The notes: a model not told the origin generated them from the sequence alone. A DNA stretch of 6,796 nucleotides from Burkholderiales bacterium (GCA_947372535.1 CANBUA010000256.1:1-6796), one strand, 5' to 3'. Shown: positions 1-6,796, counted from the stretch's first letter. Made by a program: numbers and translations.

Positions 1-720
1 ATCGACATGCAGGGCAGCTACGACGTGGTCCGCAAACTTATCCAGACTTACTCATCCAGCTCGCCCTTGGTCACCAAACTGATGGTCGATGGCATCTATG
101 AAGTTGGCGGTATCGTGCCCATCGGCGCGGCCTATCCCGTCGTCAACGATCGCCGCCTCAACACCGTCGAATCCCTCGCCGGCAAAAAGATTGCCTCGTT
201 CGACTATGACAGGGCCCAGGCCGTGATGATCCAGCGCATCGGTGCGCAGCCCGTTTCGGCGGACATCACCAATTTCTCGACCAAATTCAACAATGGCTCG
301 ATCGACATGATCGCCGCGCCGACCCTGGCTTACAAGCCACTGGAGCTCTACAAAGGCATCGGCACCAAGGGCGCCATTTCGCGTTTCCCGATCATGATCC
401 TGACCTACCAGATGATCATCAACCGGACCAAGTTCCCCGAAGGCTTCGGCGAAAAGTCCCGCGAATACTGGATGACCCAGTTCGACCGTGCCATGCAACT
501 GGTCAAGCAGGCCGACGCCAGCATTCCGGCTTCGACCTGGATGGACATGAGTGCCGAGAATTCCTATAAATACACCTTGATGTTGCGGGAGTCGCGCATC
601 GACATCGCCCAGAAGGGCCTCTACGACAAACGGGGCCTGAAGGTGATCAAGAAAATCCGTTGTTCGGTGAACCCCGCCGATCCGGAATGTTCTACCAAGT
701 CGGAAGAAGACTGGAAATAA
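1..720 (+). CDS. TRAP-type periplasmic solute-binding protein, AdeT1/2-like (5' truncated)
   Basis: The reading frame is open from base 1 and ends at TAA 718-720, so this is the C-terminal 239 residues; roughly the first 100 residues and the signal peptide lie outside if it has the usual length of about 330. The order of elements fits a DctP-fold binding protein: a DRRLNTVESLAGKKI stretch (about 148-192) matches the hinge segment NR-x-I-x(n)-DLKGLKIR, followed by a GAQPV turn and an FNNGSIDMIAAP segment where DctP proteins have LQTGVVDGQENP. The family is often labelled 'putative solute-binding protein' or 'RND transporter' after Acinetobacter AdeT. The fused TRAP permease directly downstream supports a role in uptake. 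The ligand is unknown. Oddities are Ala in place of the usual second hinge Arg, and a C-x8-C pair (codons 661 and 688) near the C-terminus that could form a disulfide in the periplasm. Family assignment is fairly secure; substrate is not. Confidence 0.85.
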   Translation: MDMQGSYDVVRKLIQTYSSSSPLVTKLMVDGIYEVGGIVPIGAAYPVVNDRRLNTVESLAGKKIASFDYDRAQAVMIQRIGAQPVSADITNFSTKFNNGSIDMIAAPTLAYKPLELYKGIGTKGAISRFPIMILTYQMIINRTKFPEGFGEKSREYWMTQFDRAMQLVKQADASIPASTWMDMSAENSYKYTLMLRESRIDIAQKGLYDKRGLKVIKKIRCSVNPADPECSTKSEEDWK

Positions 721-804
721 TCCCACCGCTCCGACCGTCGTTCGCAGGGGGTGCCACCCGCGCCCTCGTTTCTGAGCTTCAGCGCCCTGTCAAGCCTGAA
801 CATC

Positions 805-810
805 AAGAGA
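805..810 (+). promoter_or_regulatory. Ribosome binding site for the TRAP permease
   Basis: AAGAGA lies six bases ahead of ATG 817. It favours this ATG over the in-frame GTG at 751, whose only purine-rich stretch (GCAGGGG, 744-750) touches the start codon and leaves no spacer. The 22 residues between GTG 751 and ATG 817 (beginning PPAPSFLSF) do not look like part of the membrane protein. Confidence 0.5.
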
Positions 811-816
811 TCTTTC

Positions 817-2964
817 ATGCATAACCCGTCTTCCTCGAAATTCATGGGTCGAACCCTCCTAGAGTGGTTCGCCAGCTTGCCCGTGTTTGCCTTGTTGTTG
901 TTGACCCTGATCATTGGTACGGGGGAAATGGTCCACGGCCAGTTACTCAAACTGGGCGAGTCAATGTTTGGCGATACCGCCGGCCAGGTGCAGTACTTCA
1001 TGCTGCGCGCCGAACCCGTCGAGCCGAGCTGCAAGCTCATTCCCGATCTGGATGCCGAGGTGCGCAAGCAGACTGACTCGTCGGCCAAGCCCTCCGGCGA
1101 CGACATCGACAACATGTTCGGTGATGCCAAGGTCGATCCTGTCGTCCTGCGCAAGTCGCTGGAACAGGCCAACGGCATCTGCCAGTTCAAGCACGACATG
1201 TACAAGCGGGTGATCAATCACCAGACCACGCAGGTCAAGGCTTACCGCATGCTGGAGACCAGCTTCTTCGCGCTGTTCGAGATCGGCACGCAGAACCGTC
1301 CGCTGATCCTGCTGCTGATGGTGGCCATCGCCGCCATCACGACCACGCTGGGCTTCCACCACATCGGCATCCGCCCCGCCCACTACAGCAAGGATTACAA
1401 GCTGGCCTCGCTCAGCATCGCGGGGGCGTCGAGTCTGCTGCTGTACTCGACGGTGAGCTACCTGATGATCCTGCGCAACTCGGGTGTCGGCGTCGAGCAT
1501 GCCTTGATTCACTACATCTGGATCGCCCTGTTTGCCACGCTGCTGCTGATCTGCCTCAAGCGCCTGATCGTGCCGGTGGTCTCGCCGCACGGTGAAGGTA
1601 CCTGGCGCGAAGCCGCCTTGTCGGTCCCACTGTTTGCCGTGATGGGCATCAGCTCAGGCATCTATTTTCTGCTGCACCGCCACCCGGCTGGCTTGGCCAT
1701 CTACATCAACCAGTTGATGGAATTGCCCGGCATCTTCATGAACCTGGGCTTGTTCATCTGGGCCGGTATGTTGCTCAAGCAGAGCCGCATCGTCGACCTG
1801 TTCATGAACATCTTCCGGCCATGGCGCCTGTCGCCCCAGCTGCTGACCTACATCATCTTGCTGGCCGCCGCCGTGCCAACCGCCTACACGGGCGCCTCCG
1901 CCATTTTTGTGATTGCCGCTGGCGGCATCATCTACCACGAGGTTCGCGCTGCCGGTGGTGAGCGCCAATTCGCCCTGGCTGCCACGGCGATGTCGGGCGC
2001 CTTGGGCGTGGTGCTGCGCCCTTGTCTGCTGGTGGTGCTGATTGCCGCGCTCAACAAGCAAGTAACGACCAGCGGCCTCTACCACTGGGGCTTCTACGTG
2101 TTCCTGGTGACCTCCACGCTGTTCTTCCTGGCCTCGCAGATGCTGCGCACCCAGCGTGCCAATGTCGAATCGCCCTTCATCGCCCTGCCCGCCTCCATCC
2201 GCGAACTGGTGCCTTTGCTGCCCTACATCGGTGTGGTCATCGTGATCGTGGCGCTGTACGAATTCGTGCTGGACACCAAGCTCAATGAAATCACCGCGCC
2301 GACCATCATGCCGGTGCTGATGATCCTGATCCTGGTTTTCGACAAGGTGCTCAACAAGGGCAAGGCCGAGATCACACCCGACTACGCCAGCCATCGCCAG
2401 AGCGGTGTGGAAACATCCATCCGCTATGCCACCAATGAGACCATTGGCCACATCGGTGCCCTGCTCTCGCTGATGACCTTGTCGCTGGCCGTCGGTGGCG
2501 TGATCGAGCGCTCCGAAATCATGGGCCTGGCGCCCACGGTGTTTGAGAACCACTGGACGGCCATGGCCTTCCTGGTTATCACCAAGGTGATCCTGGGCAT
2601 GTTCATGGATCCGTTCGGCGCGGTGCTGATCGTCTCCGGCACGCTGGCCCCCATCGCTTATGCCAACAACATCGACCCGGTTCACTTCTGGATGATGGTG
2701 TTGGTGGCCTTCGAGCTGGGTTACCTGATGCCACCGGTTGCGCTGAATCAGCTGCTGACACGTCAAGTGGTTGGCGAGGCCGAGGTGAACCTGGCCGACA
2801 AAGAAGTGCGTCACCTGGGCTTCTACCGCCGCTACGAGCGCTGGATCCTCCCCTCAGTGGTCATGACCATCGGCCTGATCATCGTGGCCTTTGGCCCGTT
2901 GCTGGTGATCGACGTGCCCGCCCTGCACTTCGTCAAGGACTGGTTCGTGCCGCCCGTGCAATGA
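817..2964 (+). CDS. Fused DctQ-DctM TRAP transporter permease
   Basis: This is a 715-residue inner-membrane protein that probably moves the solute delivered by the upstream binding protein, driven by an ion gradient as in other TRAP systems. Residues 1-252 look like a DctQ-type small subunit: TM1 at about 20-36, a long hydrophilic loop at 37-158, then TM helices at about 161-180, 197-217 and 230-252. Residues from about 268 on are DctM-like with roughly 10-12 hydrophobic segments. Two family signatures are clear: PTAYTGASAIF through RQFALAATAMSGALGVVL (354-400), and FMDPFGAVLIVSGTLAPIA through NIDPVHFW to MPPVALN (596-644), matching the DctM pattern LDPxAxIxI...GIDPVHF...PPVGLN. The loop carries two Cys (C72, C122), and the first DctM signature ends LRPC rather than the usual IPPS. 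A longer form from GTG 751 (737 residues) is possible but less likely. It is probably co-transcribed with the binding-protein gene, since no terminator is visible in the 96-base gap. Confidence 0.88.
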   Translation: MHNPSSSKFMGRTLLEWFASLPVFALLLLTLIIGTGEMVHGQLLKLGESMFGDTAGQVQYFMLRAEPVEPSCKLIPDLDAEVRKQTDSSAKPSGDDIDNMFGDAKVDPVVLRKSLEQANGICQFKHDMYKRVINHQTTQVKAYRMLETSFFALFEIGTQNRPLILLLMVAIAAITTTLGFHHIGIRPAHYSKDYKLASLSIAGASSLLLYSTVSYLMILRNSGVGVEHALIHYIWIALFATLLLICLKRLIVPVVSPHGEGTWREAALSVPLFAVMGISSGIYFLLHRHPAGLAIYINQLMELPGIFMNLGLFIWAGMLLKQSRIVDLFMNIFRPWRLSPQLLTYIILLAAAVPTAYTGASAIFVIAAGGIIYHEVRAAGGERQFALAATAMSGALGVVLRPCLLVVLIAALNKQVTTSGLYHWGFYVFLVTSTLFFLASQMLRTQRANVESPFIALPASIRELVPLLPYIGVVIVIVALYEFVLDTKLNEITAPTIMPVLMILILVFDKVLNKGKAEITPDYASHRQSGVETSIRYATNETIGHIGALLSLMTLSLAVGGVIERSEIMGLAPTVFENHWTAMAFLVITKVILGMFMDPFGAVLIVSGTLAPIAYANNIDPVHFWMMVLVAFELGYLMPPVALNQLLTRQVVGEAEVNLADKEVRHLGFYRRYERWILPSVVMTIGLIIVAFGPLLVIDVPALHFVKDWFVPPVQ

Positions 2965-2975
2965 GGCCCTTGATG

Positions 2976-2993
2976 AGGCGCGATTTGGCGCCT
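2976..2993 (+). other. Small hairpin after the permease stop codon
   Basis: AGGCGC (2976-2981) and GCGCCT (2988-2993) form a perfect 6-bp stem with a 6-base loop, 11 bases after the permease stop. No T-run follows, so it is not itself a terminator. It may protect the mRNA 3' end or help the main terminator just downstream. Chance occurrence in GC-rich DNA is possible. Confidence 0.4.
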
Positions 2994-3002
2994 TGAGAAC
3001 CG

Positions 3003-3037
3003 ACCGGCTGAGGGCTTGCTGCCCCAGCCGGTTTTTT
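3003..3037 (+). terminator. Rho-independent terminator of the TRAP operon
   Basis: ACCGGCTG (3003-3010), a bulged A (3011) and GGGC (3012-3015) pair with GCCC-CAGCCGGT (3021-3032) around the loop TTGCT. This gives a 12-bp GC-rich stem with one bulge, followed directly by six T residues (3032-3037). There is no matching A-run on the left side, so it should act only on + strand transcription. It separates the transporter genes from the protease gene. Confidence 0.9.
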
Positions 3038-3104
3038 CATGCGCCAAGGCAGATTTTGACCATCGACTCACCCGAAGGCGGGAGCCCGGCACACTCTCGT
3101 CGGT

Positions 3105-3111
3105 GGTAAGG
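3105..3111 (+). promoter_or_regulatory. Ribosome binding site for the metalloprotease, start-deciding
   Basis: GGTAAGG lies nine bases ahead of ATG 3121. The alternative in-frame ATGs at 3157 and 3202 have no purine-rich stretch at a suitable distance. This supports 3121, although 3202 would give a more typical signal peptide. Confidence 0.45.
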
Positions 3112-3120
3112 TTTGCGCTC

Positions 3121-5904
3121 ATGCGCCCTCTGCCCAGGCCTTTGCCGATCTCTTCGATGTCACGTCTTTCACGAGCCCTTTCTTTGCCTCATCCAACCTG
3201 GATGCGCCGTGCCGGCATCGGCGTCTTTGGGAGCTTGTTATGCGGGCTGCTCGCGTCTTGCGCGGGCTTTCGCACACCTGGATCCGCCGCCTCGGCAACA
3301 CCGGCTGGCATCACCATGGGCTCGGGCTCGCCTTCGCCTTCCGCGGCCGCAGTGATCCCACCGAATCCGGCCTTCGACACGCTCATCAAAGGCGCGGAAC
3401 GGCAGGATGGCCTGCTGCCGGTGTGGAAGCGCCAGGACAAGGTGTGGATCGAACTGGCGCCTTCTGATTTCGGCAAGGCTTTTTATCTGTCGCCCAAGCT
3501 CAACACCGGCCTGGGCGAAGCCGGCTTCTTTGGTGGGCTGCTGTCCAGCCGCTGGGCGCAATTCGGCCGGCCGCAGTGGGTCGAGTTCAGAAAATCTGGG
3601 CAGCAAGTACAGCTGATCGCGGTGAACGCTTCCTTCATCGCCACGCCGGGCTCACCCGAGGCCAGCGCGGTGCAGGCCGCGTTTTCGCCCAGCCTGCTGG
3701 GCAGCGTGGTGGCCAGTGCGCCGCATGCCGAACGAGGCACCGTGCTGGTCGAGGTCTCCAGCCTGCTCACCGGTGATGTCCTGGGCCTGGGCATCCACTT
3801 GCAGCGAGCTTTCCGGCAAGGCTACAGCCTCGATGCGCGCAACACGGCGCTGACGCAGGCCAGGAGCTCCAAATCGGGCTTGATCTTCGAGGTGCAGCAG
3901 CATTATTTTTCCACCACCATCGGTGTGCCTTCGGGCACCACGGGGCCGCAGCCTGCCGTCCCGACCGGTCTGCCCGATGTACGCAGCCTGTTCCTGACGG
4001 TGCAGTACACACTGTCCACCTTGCCAGCCCAAGCCATGCCCGTGCGTCTGGCCGATCCGCGCGTGGGCTTTTTCACCACCACGGTGGCTGATTTCTCGCA
4101 AGATTTGGCCCGCACGCCCCGTCAGCGCTTCATCAACCGCTGGCGTCTGGAAAAGAAGGACCCCAAGGCGGCCTTGTCGGAGCCGGTGCGGCCCATCACC
4201 TACTGGCTGGACAAGAGCATCCCCAGAGACTATGTGAGCACCATCCGAGAAGGCATCCTGGCCTGGAACAAAGCGTTCGAAGCCATCGGCTACAAAGAGG
4301 CCATCGTGGTCCGCGAAAGCACTGGCGACCTGCCGCAGGACCTGGTGGGCAATGGCCAGGCCATCATCCGCTGGATGACCAATAACCGCCCCAGCTTCGG
4401 CGCCATCGGCCCTTCGCATGTGGACCCGCGCACCGGAGAAATCCTCACGGCTGACATCGGGATGGAGAGCTTGTCCTCCCGTGCCGTCCGGGCGGTGCGC
4501 TCACAGATCCTGGTCGGTGGCCACGAGGACAAGGGCTCGGACCCGCACGCTGGCGAGGAACGTTGCGAGCAGGCCGACATGGCCTCTGAACAGCTGGCCT
4601 ATGGGCTTGATCTGCTGACCACGCGCGATGGCCTGAGCCCCGACAGCCCCGAGGCCAAGGCCTTCATCCTGGCCTACCTCAAGGACACCACCATGCACGA
4701 GGTAGGGCACACGCTGGGCCTGCAGCACAACTTCCGGGCTTCGCGCTGGCGCACCGCCGATCAACTGAACCAGTTGGACCTCACCACGCGTGAAGGCAAG
4801 AGCGCCTCGGTGATGGACTACGCGCCCATCAACCTCAACGTGCCCGGCCAGCCCGCCGGCGCGCCTTTCCAAACCGTGTTGGGGCCCTACGACTTCTGGG
4901 CGATCGAATATGGCTACAAGGTGGTGGACGGCACGCCGGCCGAGCAAAAGGCCACCCTGCAACGCATCGCCGCACGCAGCCAAGATCCGGCCTGGCGTGA
5001 AGCGCTGGACTTTGGCACTGACGAGGATCAGGCCAGCGGCGTGGACCCCTATTCGCTCACCTTCGACTTGGGGCGCGACCCCGTGGCCTTTGCCCATCAA
5101 AGGCTGGCCGTGGCGCGTGACCTCATCGCGCGTCAGACTTACGCCAAACTGGGCACGGATGATGAGCCCGCCGTCCTGCGCCGCCGCGTGCTTTATGCCG
5201 TCAGGGACATCAGCCGCGCCACCACCGTCCTGACCCGTCAAGTCGGCGGCCTGGTCAGCCGGCGTGATGGCCCGGAGAGCACGCGTGCCTTGCTCGATCC
5301 TTTGCCCGCCGCCGCCCAGCGCGCGGCGCTGTCCATGTTGATCGATGAACTGCTGGGGCCTCATGCCTTGGTCCTGCCACCGGCCCTGCAGCGGCGCCTG
5401 GCCCCGGATTACTTCGAGCGGGACGAAGGCGTACCCGATGCCAGCGGTGGCGCCACAGGCTTGGATTTTTCCGCGGCCGAGCAACTGAGCGGCCTGCGCC
5501 GACAGGTGCTCACTGCACTCATGAGCGACGACCTGGCTGAGCGACTACTCGACAACATCGACAAGACCCGTGACCGCGAGCGCAGCCCACTCACCGTGCG
5601 TGAACTGCAGCGCAGCCTGCGCGAGGCCATCTGGCCACTCAAAACCTTCGATGCGGGCGACGAAGCCCCGTGGGTGCGCAACCTTCAACGCGACTACGTC
5701 AATCGGCTGACGGCCAGCGTGCTGCGCGGCAGCGAGCGCGCCGACATCCGCGCCCAGGTGCGCCAGCAGGCCCGGACCCTGGTCGAACAACTGCAACGCT
5801 CTGCCAAGGGCGATCCCGACAGCACCGAGCAAGCGCATCGCCGCGATTGCCTGGAGACGCTCCAACGCGCCCTGTCGGCCACCGTTTTGCGCAGCACGCC
5901 GTGA
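3121..5904 (+). CDS. Zinc-dependent metalloprotease lipoprotein (DUF5118/DUF5117/DUF4953 family)
   Basis: This is a 927-residue predicted exported lipoprotein. A hydrophobic segment (about 31-46) ends in the lipobox LASC with the lipid-bearing Cys at 47. A Ser/Pro/Ala/Gly-rich linker follows (about 50-80), then DUF5118/DUF5117-like regions (about 84-310). The family block DPRVGFFTT (312-320) and RFINRWRLEKKDP (336-348) leads into the catalytic DUF4953-like region. The zinc site HEVGHTLGLQH (526-536) fits HExxHxxGxxH exactly, with H526, H530 and H536 as likely ligands and E527 as general base. SVMDY (563-567) is a probable Met-turn with M565, so the enzyme resembles metzincins and all key residues are intact. 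FGTDED (631-636) is another family block. The last 290 or so residues look largely helical and charged. Substrate and biological role are unknown to me; cell-envelope proteolysis is an inference. Starts at 3157 or 3202 (915 or 900 residues) are possible, and 3202 gives a classic 19-residue lipoprotein signal. The gene is bounded upstream by a terminator. Confidence 0.88.
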   Translation: MRPLPRPLPISSMSRLSRALSLPHPTWMRRAGIGVFGSLLCGLLASCAGFRTPGSAASATPAGITMGSGSPSPSAAAVIPPNPAFDTLIKGAERQDGLLPVWKRQDKVWIELAPSDFGKAFYLSPKLNTGLGEAGFFGGLLSSRWAQFGRPQWVEFRKSGQQVQLIAVNASFIATPGSPEASAVQAAFSPSLLGSVVASAPHAERGTVLVEVSSLLTGDVLGLGIHLQRAFRQGYSLDARNTALTQARSSKSGLIFEVQQHYFSTTIGVPSGTTGPQPAVPTGLPDVRSLFLTVQYTLSTLPAQAMPVRLADPRVGFFTTTVADFSQDLARTPRQRFINRWRLEKKDPKAALSEPVRPITYWLDKSIPRDYVSTIREGILAWNKAFEAIGYKEAIVVRESTGDLPQDLVGNGQAIIRWMTNNRPSFGAIGPSHVDPRTGEILTADIGMESLSSRAVRAVRSQILVGGHEDKGSDPHAGEERCEQADMASEQLAYGLDLLTTRDGLSPDSPEAKAFILAYLKDTTMHEVGHTLGLQHNFRASRWRTADQLNQLDLTTREGKSASVMDYAPINLNVPGQPAGAPFQTVLGPYDFWAIEYGYKVVDGTPAEQKATLQRIAARSQDPAWREALDFGTDEDQASGVDPYSLTFDLGRDPVAFAHQRLAVARDLIARQTYAKLGTDDEPAVLRRRVLYAVRDISRATTVLTRQVGGLVSRRDGPESTRALLDPLPAAAQRAALSMLIDELLGPHALVLPPALQRRLAPDYFERDEGVPDASGGATGLDFSAAEQLSGLRRQVLTALMSDDLAERLLDNIDKTRDRERSPLTVRELQRSLREAIWPLKTFDAGDEAPWVRNLQRDYVNRLTASVLRGSERADIRAQVRQQARTLVEQLQRSAKGDPDSTEQAHRRDCLETLQRALSATVLRSTP
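3250..3261 (+). other. Lipobox of the metalloprotease signal peptide
   Basis: These codons read L-A-S-C at the end of the hydrophobic segment IGVFGSLLCGLLASC, fitting the lipobox pattern for signal peptidase II cleavage before the Cys at 3259-3261. The residue after the Cys is Ala, not Asp, so by the E. coli +2 rule the protein would tend to go to the outer membrane. Another Cys six residues earlier (3241-3243) lies within the hydrophobic core and lacks a good lipobox. Confidence 0.75.
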
Positions 5905-5981
5905 GCCCGAGAGAAGACGCCTCCGTGACGACATCAGAAATCCCATCCCCGACTGAGGCAGCAGGCACGACCGAGCCTCGC

Positions 5982-6796
5982 ATGGCCATCAACCCTTCGC
6001 TCGCCGCCGTGTTTGCCTCCACGGGCCCGCTGGCCCGCGCCCTGCCCGGTTACCGCGTGCGCACGGAGCAGATCGAGATGTCGCAGGCCATCCTCAGCGC
6101 CATCCGCGACGGCACATCCGTGGTGCTGGAAGCCGGCACGGGGGTGGGCAAGACCGCTGCCTACCTGGTGCCTTCGCTGCTGGAAGGCGGCAAGGTGATC
6201 GTCTCGACCGGCACCAAGGCCTTGCAGGACCAACTCTTCAACCGCGACCTGCCCAATGTGCGCGACGCCCTGGCCTTGCCGGTCAAGATCGCCTTGCTCA
6301 AGGGCCGCAGCAACTACCTGTGCTGGCACCACCTGGACCGTACCAACCAGGACGCCACCCTGCTCGGCAGCCGCCAGGAGGTCAAGGACCTGGGCCTGAT
6401 CAACCAGTTCATCCACCGCACGCCCACGGGTGACAAGGCCGAATGCGCCACCGTGCCCGAGAGCGCGCCCATCTGGATGCGCGTGACCTCCACGCGTGAG
6501 AACTGCCTGGGCAGCGAGTGCAGTCGCTATGCCGATTGCTTCGTCCTCAAGGCCCGTCGCGAAGCACAGGATGCAGACGTCGTGGTCGTCAACCACCACC
6601 TGTTTTTCGCGGACCTGATGCTGCGCGAAGAAGGTGTGCCCGAGTTGCTGCCCAACGCCCAGACCATCATCTTCGACGAAGCCCATCAGTTGCCCGACAC
6701 GGCCACCATGTTCTTTGGGGACACGGTCTCCAGCGCCCAACTCATGGACCTGCTGCGTGACACCAAAGCCATTGGCCTGGCGCATGCGCGCGATGC
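5982..6796 (+). CDS. yoaA: YoaA-like Fe-S DNA helicase, XPD/DinG superfamily (3' truncated)
   Basis: The frame is open to the right edge, giving about 271 residues, somewhat under half of a usual 640-720 residue protein. It belongs to superfamily 2 iron-sulfur helicases, which unwind DNA 5' to 3' in repair. Motifs in order: a Q-like segment RVRTEQIEMSQAI (about 25-37); Walker A EAGTGVGKT (K57); motif Ia STGTKALQDQLFNRDLP; LLKGRSNYLCWHH holding the first cluster Cys (C114); ENCLGSECSRYADC with C175, C180 and C186; VVVVNHHLFFADL; and the DEAH box at 232-235. The C-x60-C-x4-C-x5-C layout matches the 4Fe-4S ligands of this superfamily. Wording around the cysteines and the DEAH box resembles E. 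coli YoaA, which partners the polymerase III chi subunit HolC, more than DinG. ATG 5982 is chosen because it fits the YoaA N-terminus and because third-position GC drops upstream. GTG 5925 (with AGAAG eight bases ahead) and GTG 5901 (overlapping the protease stop) remain possible. Co-transcription with the protease gene is likely. Confidence 0.88.
   Translation, partial: MAINPSLAAVFASTGPLARALPGYRVRTEQIEMSQAILSAIRDGTSVVLEAGTGVGKTAAYLVPSLLEGGKVIVSTGTKALQDQLFNRDLPNVRDALALPVKIALLKGRSNYLCWHHLDRTNQDATLLGSRQEVKDLGLINQFIHRTPTGDKAECATVPESAPIWMRVTSTRENCLGSECSRYADCFVLKARREAQDADVVVVNHHLFFADLMLREEGVPELLPNAQTIIFDEAHQLPDTATMFFGDTVSSAQLMDLLRDTKAIGLAHARD

Noticed and set aside
751..816. GTG 751 as the permease start
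   Set aside because: There is no properly spaced ribosome binding site and the extra 22 residues add nothing recognisable; ATG 817 has AAGAGA at six bases.
1654..2814. Long antisense open frame (386 codons) opposite the permease gene, and similar ones at 4501-5484 and 5934-6785
   Set aside because: These are shadows of GC-rich coding sequence. Their products are rich in His, Gln, Gly and Asp with no recognisable domain, and the + strand frames encode clear families over the same bases.
3056..3061. TTGACC as a -35 element for the protease gene
   Set aside because: No AT-rich -10 hexamer lies 16-18 bases downstream; that region is GC-rich (around CGGGAG).
3071..3082. Short CCCG-AAGG-CGGG hairpin ahead of the protease gene
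   Set aside because: A 4-bp stem is expected by chance in DNA this GC-rich, and nothing links it to a known regulator or riboswitch.
3016..3120. Upstream extension of the protease frame to TTG 3016
   Set aside because: The start would lie in the loop of the terminator hairpin and the added residues show no family features.
3205..3210. Twin-arginine (Tat) signal in the protease leader
   Set aside because: The two Arg (RRAGIG) lack the usual hydrophobic FLK-type residues after them; a Sec lipoprotein signal explains the segment better.
1..6796. Mobile elements, CRISPR arrays, tRNA or rRNA genes, or a defence system
   Set aside because: No repeat arrays, transposase-like frames, long terminal inverted repeats or RNA gene structures were seen. 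The helicase resembles housekeeping YoaA, not a defence helicase, and its neighbours are a protease and a transporter.

Overview
This is an ordinary-looking, GC-rich chromosomal window with four genes, all on the + strand. There is no sign of mobile DNA, CRISPR or RNA genes. Strong G/C preference at third codon positions and the protein families present suggest a proteobacterium. A betaproteobacterium of the order Burkholderiales is my best guess; this rests on general impression, not on a marker gene.

Positions 1-2964 encode an uptake module of the TRAP type. The 3' end of a periplasmic solute-binding protein of the AdeT1/2-like family (1-720, start outside the window) is followed after 96 bases by a 715-residue inner-membrane protein (817-2964). 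That protein fuses a DctQ-like small membrane region to a DctM-like large permease. The two probably form one secondary transporter: the binding protein captures a solute in the periplasm and hands it to the fused permease. A strong intrinsic terminator (3003-3037), preceded by a small hairpin, closes this unit.

Positions 3121-5904 encode a large predicted lipoprotein of the uncharacterised DUF5117/DUF4953 zinc metalloprotease family. It has an intact metzincin-type HExxHxxGxxH site and a downstream Met-turn. A ribosome binding site lies just ahead of it; no convincing promoter was found.

Positions 5982-6796 encode the N-terminal part of an XPD/DinG-superfamily DNA helicase. It resembles YoaA most closely and has Walker A, four iron-sulfur cysteines and a DEAH box; the gene runs off the right edge. 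Only 77 bases separate it from the protease gene and no terminator is visible, so the two may be co-transcribed although their functions look unrelated.

I found no convincing new multi-gene system. The points most worth a second look are the non-canonical features of the TRAP module (a large cysteine-bearing loop in the fused permease, a cysteine pair at the binding protein's C-terminus, and altered residues at usually conserved TRAP positions) and the uncharacterised lipoprotein metalloprotease.
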